Assembly: GCF_003626655.1 (NCBI RefSeq)
Contig: NZ_RBAN01000004.1
Span: 124,001-188,000, forward strand
DNA length: 64,000 bases
Source: Micromonospora costi
GTDB taxonomy: Bacteria > Actinomycetota > Actinomycetes > Mycobacteriales > Micromonosporaceae
Direction of reading: 5' to 3'
A program made the position numbers and the translations under genes. Positions 59,689 through 64,000 of the stretch are shown in pieces. The notes beneath the pieces were generated by a model that ran no database searches, had not been told where the DNA came from, and was given only the letters and a program-made list of their open reading frames with translations. The first letter of the stretch is position 1; each line of letters opens with the position of its first letter.

Positions 59689-60106
59689 GGTCCATTCCCT
59701 GGAAGTGGTCGAGGAACCGGCGGCGTACGGCGGCCAGGTGGCTCGGCCAGGACGCCTCCAGGCTGGCGAAGCCCTCGTCGGTGAGGACGGCGTTCCACCC
59801 GCGGGCGTCCTCCTCGCAGCGGACCCGCTTCACGAGGCCCTGCGTCTCGAGCCGGACGATGGTGCGGGTCATTCCGCTCAGCGAGAGGTGGCAGGCGGTC
59901 GCGAGGTCGCTCATCCGCATCCGCCGGTCGGGGGCCTCGGAGAGGTGCATGAGGGCCGTGTACTCGGTGAGCGGCAGCTTCCGCTCCCCCGCCATGTCGG
60001 CGTCGATCGCCCGGGGCAGGACGTACATCACCCGTCCCAGCGCACGGACCAGCGACTCCTCGTCGGGGTCGAGGGGCCGCAGGGCTTCCGCCGGAGTGCC
60101 GGACAT
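59642..60106 (-). CDS. MarR-family transcriptional regulator
   Basis: 154 residues from ATG 60106. The winged helix (about 45-110) reads LTEYTALMHLSEAPDRRMRM, SDLATACHLSLSGMTRTIVR and LVKRVRCEEDARGWNAVLTD, the MarR HTH and wing. The C-terminal dimer helix ends LAALARAFERAGTT. It is divergent from the FMN reductase gene; two palindromes (60120-60192) in the shared promoter are likely its operators. It may sense quinones or oxidants, judged from its neighbour. Its 3' end is duplicated at 19534-19573. Confidence 0.87.
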   Translation of the reverse strand: MSGTPAEALRPLDPDEESLVRALGRVMYVLPRAIDADMAGERKLPLTEYTALMHLSEAPDRRMRMSDLATACHLSLSGMTRTIVRLETQGLVKRVRCEEDARGWNAVLTDEGFASLEASWPSHLAAVRRRFLDHFQGMDLAALARAFERAGTTD

Positions 60107-60119
60107 GTCATCCAGAGTA

Positions 60120-60192
60120 ATTGCTTGCTCGAGCAATGGCCGGGCGCGATGTGACGGCAACCATAGCGGCGATATTTGCTTGACGAAGCAAA
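60120..60192. promoter_or_regulatory. two MarR-type operator palindromes
   Basis: ATTGCTTGCTCGAGCAAT (60120-60137) and TTTGCTTGACGAAGCAAA (60175-60192) share the TTGCT...AGCAA arms and lie between the divergent marR and FMN reductase genes. The second has perfect seven-base arms around GACG. One near each gene suits repression of both directions. Confidence 0.65.
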
Positions 60193-60244
60193 CACTGTCT
60201 AGCGTGTGGTCGTCCCGCAAGACCTCTGGAAGGGCACCACACGC

Positions 60245-60808
60245 ATGACCAGGATCGGCATCATCCTCGGTAGCACCCGGCCGGGGCGCAACGGCGAGGC
60301 CGTCGCCCGCTGGGTCCTCGAGCTCGCCAAGCAGCGCTCCGACGCGGAGTTCGAGCTCATCGACCTGCTCGACCACCCGCTGCCGCACCTCGACGAGGCG
60401 ATCCCGCCGTCGATGGGGCAGTACAGCCAGCCGCACACCAAGCGCTGGGCCGAGACCATCGCCTCGTACGACGGTTTCGTGATGGTCACCCCCGAGTACA
60501 ACCACTCGACCTCGGGCGCCCTCAAGAACGCCATCGACTTCCTCTTCGCCGAGTGGAACAACAAGGCCGTCGGCTTCGTGAGCTACGGCTCGGTCGGCGG
60601 CGCCCGCGCCGTCGAGCAGCTGCGCCTGATCTCCGGCGAGCTCATGATGGCCGACGTGCGGACCCAGGTGACGCTGTCGCTGCACAGCGACTTCGAGAAC
60701 TACAGCGTCTTCAAGCCGAACGCCGCGGCCCACGAGCCCGCGCTCCACACCATGCTCGACCAGGTCGTGGCCTGGAGCACCGCGCTGGCGCACCTGCGCC
60801 AGAAGTGA
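60245..60808 (+). CDS. NADPH-dependent FMN reductase / quinone reductase-type flavoprotein
   Basis: 187 residues from ATG 60245. It has the flavodoxin-like fold of the NADPH-dependent FMN reductase family: IGIILGSTRPGRNGEAVARW for the FMN phosphate, VTPEYNHSTSGALKNAIDFL for the isoalloxazine, and VGFVSYGSVGGARAVEQLR. It reduces FMN, quinones or azo compounds at the expense of NAD(P)H in the cytosol. It is divergent from marR, with operator palindromes between, so it is probably induced by compounds that bind MarR. Confidence 0.87.
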   Translation: MTRIGIILGSTRPGRNGEAVARWVLELAKQRSDAEFELIDLLDHPLPHLDEAIPPSMGQYSQPHTKRWAETIASYDGFVMVTPEYNHSTSGALKNAIDFLFAEWNNKAVGFVSYGSVGGARAVEQLRLISGELMMADVRTQVTLSLHSDFENYSVFKPNAAAHEPALHTMLDQVVAWSTALAHLRQK

Positions 60809-60826
60809 GCAGGCGCACCTCCTGAC

Positions 60827-60855
60827 GGTGGCCGCGGGCGATCCCCGCGGCCACC
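60827..60855. terminator. stem-loop between converging genes
   Basis: GGTGGCCGCGGG (60827-60838) pairs perfectly with CCCGCGGCCACC (60844-60855) around a five-base loop. It lies between the ends of the FMN reductase and the ABC exporter gene, so it can serve either direction. Confidence 0.65.
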
Positions 60856-60864
60856 GCCGTATAA

Positions 60865-60914
60865 GCGGCGCCGCTCACGCGGTCACCACCGTGCACGCGG
60901 CGCCGCTCACGCGG
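60865..60914. repeat. 18-base direct repeat at the exporter gene's 3' end
   Basis: GCGGCGCCGCTCACGCGG occurs at 60865-60882 and again at 60897-60914, 32 bases apart. The second copy contains the exporter stop codon. The first lies downstream of it. It looks like a small local duplication. Confidence 0.6.
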
Positions 60915-62700
60915 CCAGCGCCGCGTACCGGCCGTCGCGGTCGAGCAGGCTCTCGTGGGTGCCGCACTCCACGATCCGGCCGTGGTCGAGCACCGCGATC
61001 TGGTCGGCGTCGCGCACCGTGGAGAGGCGGTGGGCGATCGTGATGGTGGTACGCCCCCGCGACAGCTCGTCGAAGGCCCGCTGCACGGCCCGTTCGGTCT
61101 CGGTGTCCAGAGCGCTGGTCGCCTCATCGAGGACCAGCACGCGTGGATCGCGCAGCAGGGTGCGGGCGATGGCCAACCGCTGCTTCTCGCCGCCGGAGAA
61201 ACGGTGGCCGCGCGAGCCGACGACGGTGTCGTACCCGTCGGGCAGGCCCGCGATCAGGTCGTGGATCTGGGCAGCGCGGGCCGCGGCCTCGATCTCGGCG
61301 TCGGTGGCGTCCGGCCGGGCGTAGCGCAGGTTCTCCCGCACGGTGGTGTGCAACAGGTAGGTCTCCTGGCTCACCACGCCGACGATCCCGGCCAGGTCGG
61401 CGAGGCTGAGCTCGCGCAGGTCGATCCCGTCGATCGTGACCCGGCCGCTGGTCGGGTCGTGCAGGCGGCTGACCAGCGCGGCGAGGGTGCTCTTGCCGGA
61501 GCCGGTCTCGCCGACGAGCGCCAGGCCGGTGCCGGCCGGCACGTCGAGGGTGACCCCGGCGACGGCGGCCGTGTCGCTGCCCGGGTAGCTGAAGGTGACC
61601 TCCTCCAGGCGCAGGTGGCCGCGGACGTGCCGCGGGTCGACGCGTACGGGGTCGGCCGGGTCGGCGACCTCGATCGGCAGGTCGAGGTACTCGAAGATCC
61701 GGGCGAAGAGCGCCAGCGACGAGGTCAACGACACGCCCACGTTGAGCAGCCCCATGAGCGGGCGGAACAGGCTGTTCTGGAGCGTGGTGAAGGCCACGAG
61801 GGTGCCGATGCTGAGCGTGCCGGCGGCGCCGGGCAGGCCGGCGCTGAGGTAGATGACCGCCGGGATGGCGGCGAAGAGGATGCTCATCGAGGCCATCCGC
61901 CAGCGGCCCGCGAGCTCGCTGCGCAGCTCCAGGTCGACCAGGCGGGTCGAGGAGGCGGTGAACCGGTCGATCAACGCGCCGCTGGTGCCGAGCGTCTTGG
62001 CGAGCTGGATGCCGCTGACCGACAGGCCCTCCTCGATGGTGACGTTGAGGTCGGCGAGCTCGCGCTGGCGCTGCGCGGTGACCTCCCGGCGCAGCCGGGC
62101 GACCCGGCGGGTCAGCCAGATGGCCGGCGGGAGGATGAGCAGGGAGACGAGCGAGAGCCGCCAGGAGAGCGCGACCATGGCCACCGCGGTGGCGACCACG
62201 GTGGTGAGGTTGGACGCCACGGCGGTGGCGGTGGAGGTGACCACCGACTGCATCCCGCCGATGTCGTTGGTGATGCGGGACTGCACCTCGCCGGTGCGGG
62301 TGCGGGTGAAGAACCCCAGCGACTGGCGCTGGAGGTGGCTGAAGACGTCGGTGCGCAGCCGGTGCATCACCTCCTGGCCGACGCGGCTAGAGATCCAGGT
62401 CTGCACGACGCCGAGTACGGCGGTGACCGCCGCCACGGCGACCATGCCCAGGACGAGCCAGACCAGCAGCGTGAGGTCGCGCTCCGGCAGGGCCTCGTCG
62501 ATCACGTGGCGCAGCAGGAACGGCGAGGCCATCGCGATGACCGACGACGCCACGATGATCGCGGTGACCACGGTCAGGGAGGCCCGGTGGGGGCGGAAGA
62601 GGCCGGCGATGCGCCGCAGCGACACCTGCCGGGCCTGCTCCTTCTCGGCGGGGCTGACGGTACGGGGGCCGCGGTCGCGGCCGATGGGGGTGTGATCCAA
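60907..62700 (-). CDS. ABC exporter, fused membrane and ATPase domains (MDR type)
   Basis: 597 residues from a TTG at 62700; GTG 62622 would drop 26. The first 330 residues form a six-helix type I exporter domain (ASLTVVTAIIVASSVIAMAS, LVWLVLGMVAVAAVTAVLGV). The ATPase domain has Walker A LALVGETGSGKSTLAAL, signature FSGGEKQRLAIARTL (LSGGQ variant), Walker B RVLVLDEATSALDTET and H-loop TIAHRLSTVRD. It works as a homodimer or with a partner not seen here. It likely exports a drug or lipid. It is divergent from a MarR gene over palindromic operators. Confidence 0.88.
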   Translation of the reverse strand: MDHTPIGRDRGPRTVSPAEKEQARQVSLRRIAGLFRPHRASLTVVTAIIVASSVIAMASPFLLRHVIDEALPERDLTLLVWLVLGMVAVAAVTAVLGVVQTWISSRVGQEVMHRLRTDVFSHLQRQSLGFFTRTRTGEVQSRITNDIGGMQSVVTSTATAVASNLTTVVATAVAMVALSWRLSLVSLLILPPAIWLTRRVARLRREVTAQRQRELADLNVTIEEGLSVSGIQLAKTLGTSGALIDRFTASSTRLVDLELRSELAGRWRMASMSILFAAIPAVIYLSAGLPGAAGTLSIGTLVAFTTLQNSLFRPLMGLLNVGVSLTSSLALFARIFEYLDLPIEVADPADPVRVDPRHVRGHLRLEEVTFSYPGSDTAAVAGVTLDVPAGTGLALVGETGSGKSTLAALVSRLHDPTSGRVTIDGIDLRELSLADLAGIVGVVSQETYLLHTTVRENLRYARPDATDAEIEAAARAAQIHDLIAGLPDGYDTVVGSRGHRFSGGEKQRLAIARTLLRDPRVLVLDEATSALDTETERAVQRAFDELSRGRTTITIAHRLSTVRDADQIAVLDHGRIVECGTHESLLDRDGRYAALAA

Positions 62701-62732
62701 AAGGGGTGCCTTCCGTCGGGGGGAAACTTTGC

Positions 62733-62753
62733 TGAGGTTACCTCATCATGAGG
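62733..62753. promoter_or_regulatory. overlapping MarR-type operator palindromes
   Basis: TGAGGTTACCTCA (62733-62745) and CCTCATCATGAGG (62741-62753) are palindromes overlapping by five bases. They lie between the divergent exporter and MarR genes, at a position suited to block both. Confidence 0.6.
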
Positions 62754-62785
62754 GAACAACCATATATGCTGCTACCGTATTCCGC

Positions 62786-63208
62786 GTGATCGAGCCGGAC
62801 GGCGACGACGAGACCCTGGCCGAGGCGTTCTGGCGGGTGGCGCACCGACTGCGGCACCGCACCCGGGAGGCCCTGGCGCCCTGGGACGTGACACCGAGCC
62901 AGGCGCGAGCGCTGGGCGTCCTGGCCCGGCACGGCGTCCTGCGCCCCGGCGCCCTCGCCGAGCACCTGCGCATCGCTCCGCGGTCGGCCACCGAGGTGGT
63001 CGACGACCTGCAGCGGCGCGGGCTGGTCGAGCGCCGGCCCGACCCCCACGACCGGCGGGCCACCCTGGTGGCCCTCACCGACGAGGGTGTCCGCACGGGC
63101 ACGTCCATCCGGGCCGCGCGGCAGGCCGAGGCGGACCGGTTCTTCGCCGACCTCGACCCACAGGACCGGGCGGAACTCGGCCGCATCCTGCGTACGCTGC
63201 GCGGTTGA
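62786..63208 (+). CDS. MarR-family regulator of the divergent ABC exporter
   Basis: 140 residues from GTG 62786; an upstream in-frame start at 62729 would read through the operator and is unlikely. The winged helix has VTPSQARALGVLARHGVLRP, GALAEHLRIAPRSATEVVDD and RRGLVERRPDPHDRRATLVA, with the Asp-x-Arg-Arg wing. The C-terminal helix (FFADLDPQDRAELGRILRTL) is the dimer interface. It probably represses the exporter until its ligand binds, a common pairing for drug-efflux genes. No clear ribosome-binding site precedes the GTG. Confidence 0.85.
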   Translation: MIEPDGDDETLAEAFWRVAHRLRHRTREALAPWDVTPSQARALGVLARHGVLRPGALAEHLRIAPRSATEVVDDLQRRGLVERRPDPHDRRATLVALTDEGVRTGTSIRAARQAEADRFFADLDPQDRAELGRILRTLRG

Positions 63209-63279
63209 CCGGCGCGACCCGTGCCGTACGGACCGTGCCCGGTTGCCGCGTTTGGTGGCGGCCCGGCCGGGTAGCCGAG

Positions 63280-63296
63280 CCCGTCCGATGGACGGG
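63280..63296 (+). terminator. small hairpin after the second marR
   Basis: CCCGTCC (63280-63286) and GGACGGG (63290-63296) form a perfect seven-base stem around GAT. It lies 72 bases after the marR stop and 69 bases before the next start codon. It may terminate the marR transcript or lie in the leader of the next gene. Confidence 0.35.
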
Positions 63297-63364
63297 ACCG
63301 GTTCGCGGTGACGGGAGGGGCGCATGGCACGCCTGCGAAGCCGTGGGACCGAGGGTCGGCGCTG

Positions 63365-64000
63365 ATGTGCGGCATCGCCGGGGAGGCCCGGTTCGACGGG
63401 TCGCGCCCCGACGCCGAGGCCGTGACCCGGATGACCGAGGCGCTGCGCTCGCGCGGCCCCGACGGCGAGGGGTTGTGGAACGACGGCTGGGTGACCCTCG
63501 GGCACCGCCGGCTGACCATCATCGACCTCTCGGACGCCGGCGCCCAGCCCATGGTCCGGGAGGACCTGGGGCTCGCCCTGGTCTTCAACGGCTGCGTCTA
63601 CAACTACCCCGAGCTGCGCGAGGAACTGCACAACGCCGGCTACGCCTTCCACTCCACCAGCGACACCGAGGTGATCCTGGTGGCGTACGCCCACTGGGGT
63701 GAACGGTTCGTCGACCACCTCGTCGGGATGTTCGCGATCGGGCTGGTGGACCGGGCCCGGCGGCGGCTCGTGCTGGCCCGCGACCGCCTCGGCATCAAGC
63801 CGCTCTACCTCGCCGAGACCGCCGGCCGGCTACGGTTCGCCTCCAGCCTGCCGGCCCTGCTGCGGGCCGGGGACGTGGACACGGACATCGACCCCGTGGC
63901 GCTGCACCACTATCTGTCCTGGCACTCGATCGTGCCGGCGCCCCGGACCGTCCTGCGGGGTGTCCGCAAGCTTCCGCCGGCCACGCTGCGGATCGTGGAG
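63365..64000 (+). CDS. N-acetylglutaminylglutamine amidotransferase (asparagine synthetase family), 3' part outside window
   Basis: 212 residues are visible from ATG 63365. The mature N-terminus is Cys2 of MCGIAGEARFDG, the nucleophile of the class II glutamine amidotransferase domain. RSRGPDGEGLW, GHRRLTIIDLSDAGAQPM, LVFNGCVYNYPEL and DTEVILVAYAHWGERFV follow in the order of the AsnB family. The stretch DRLGIKPLYLAETAGRLRFA and ALHHYLSWHSIVPAPRTVL is the form found in enzymes that amidate N-acetylglutaminylglutamine, an osmoprotectant dipeptide, rather than in ordinary AsnB. Partner acetyltransferase/ligase genes would be expected to the right. Confidence 0.82.
   Translation, partial: MCGIAGEARFDGSRPDAEAVTRMTEALRSRGPDGEGLWNDGWVTLGHRRLTIIDLSDAGAQPMVREDLGLALVFNGCVYNYPELREELHNAGYAFHSTSDTEVILVAYAHWGERFVDHLVGMFAIGLVDRARRRLVLARDRLGIKPLYLAETAGRLRFASSLPALLRAGDVDTDIDPVALHHYLSWHSIVPAPRTVLRGVRKLPPATLRIVE

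Overview
The window is a high-GC actinobacterial chromosome segment. GTG and TTG starts, ATGA/GTGA stop-start overlaps, a PglW/X/Y/Z phage-resistance set, ESX-type effector genes, an MptB-like mannosyltransferase and Tat/Sec exoenzymes all point to a filamentous actinomycete, most likely Micromonosporaceae. The family assignment is inference. No rRNA or tRNA gene was seen.

Left flank (1-19.4 kb): metabolic chromosome. A ribonucleoside/ribose scavenging regulon holds two secreted nucleoside hydrolases, a LacI-family regulator, ribokinase, ribose pyranase and a RbsBAC-type ABC importer. Five copies of one LacI-type operator stand upstream of its three transcription units. Next come a secreted guanyl-type ribonuclease with its cytosolic barstar-like inhibitor, two overlapping GT-C membrane mannosyltransferases, a hypothetical gene with a paralogue 41 kb away, and a DUF559-type pseudogene between two stem-loop repeats. 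An N-acetylgalactosamine locus follows: a Tat-exported GH109 enzyme, SIS-domain isomerase/deaminase, PfkB kinase, class II aldolase and DeoR regulator.

Centre (19.4-59.5 kb): a 40-kb defence island. Its backbone is a complete type 2 BREX (Pgl) system split into three blocks on the minus strand: pglW (53.8-49.4), pglX (43.6-40.0) and the operon pglY-pglZ-brxD-brxHI (29.6-19.7). Between the blocks lie an ESX-style toxin cassette, a caspase-like protein, an OGG-fold protein, a membrane Mrr-like nuclease, two PD-(D/E)xK-like proteins, two overlapping uracil-DNA-glycosylase-like proteins, a vapB with a broken vapC, and a Shedu-type nuclease inside a duplication of the pglW 3' end. At the right end a class III cyclase-like gene, a P-loop/alpha-solenoid protein and a conserved hypothetical face a DUF5706/Pycsar-like membrane protein and a Crp-type cyclic-nucleotide regulator. 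This divergent set is the best candidate for an under-described system.

The island is bracketed by same-orientation repeats (19437-19573 and 59539-59688). Each carries a long palindrome plus the 3' end of a marR gene; the intact marR is at the right border. This is the layout expected for integration into a gene's 3' end, although no integrase is visible.

Right flank (59.6-64.0 kb): marR with an FMN reductase, a MarR/ABC exporter divergent pair, and the start of an N-acetylglutaminylglutamine amidotransferase gene cut by the window end.
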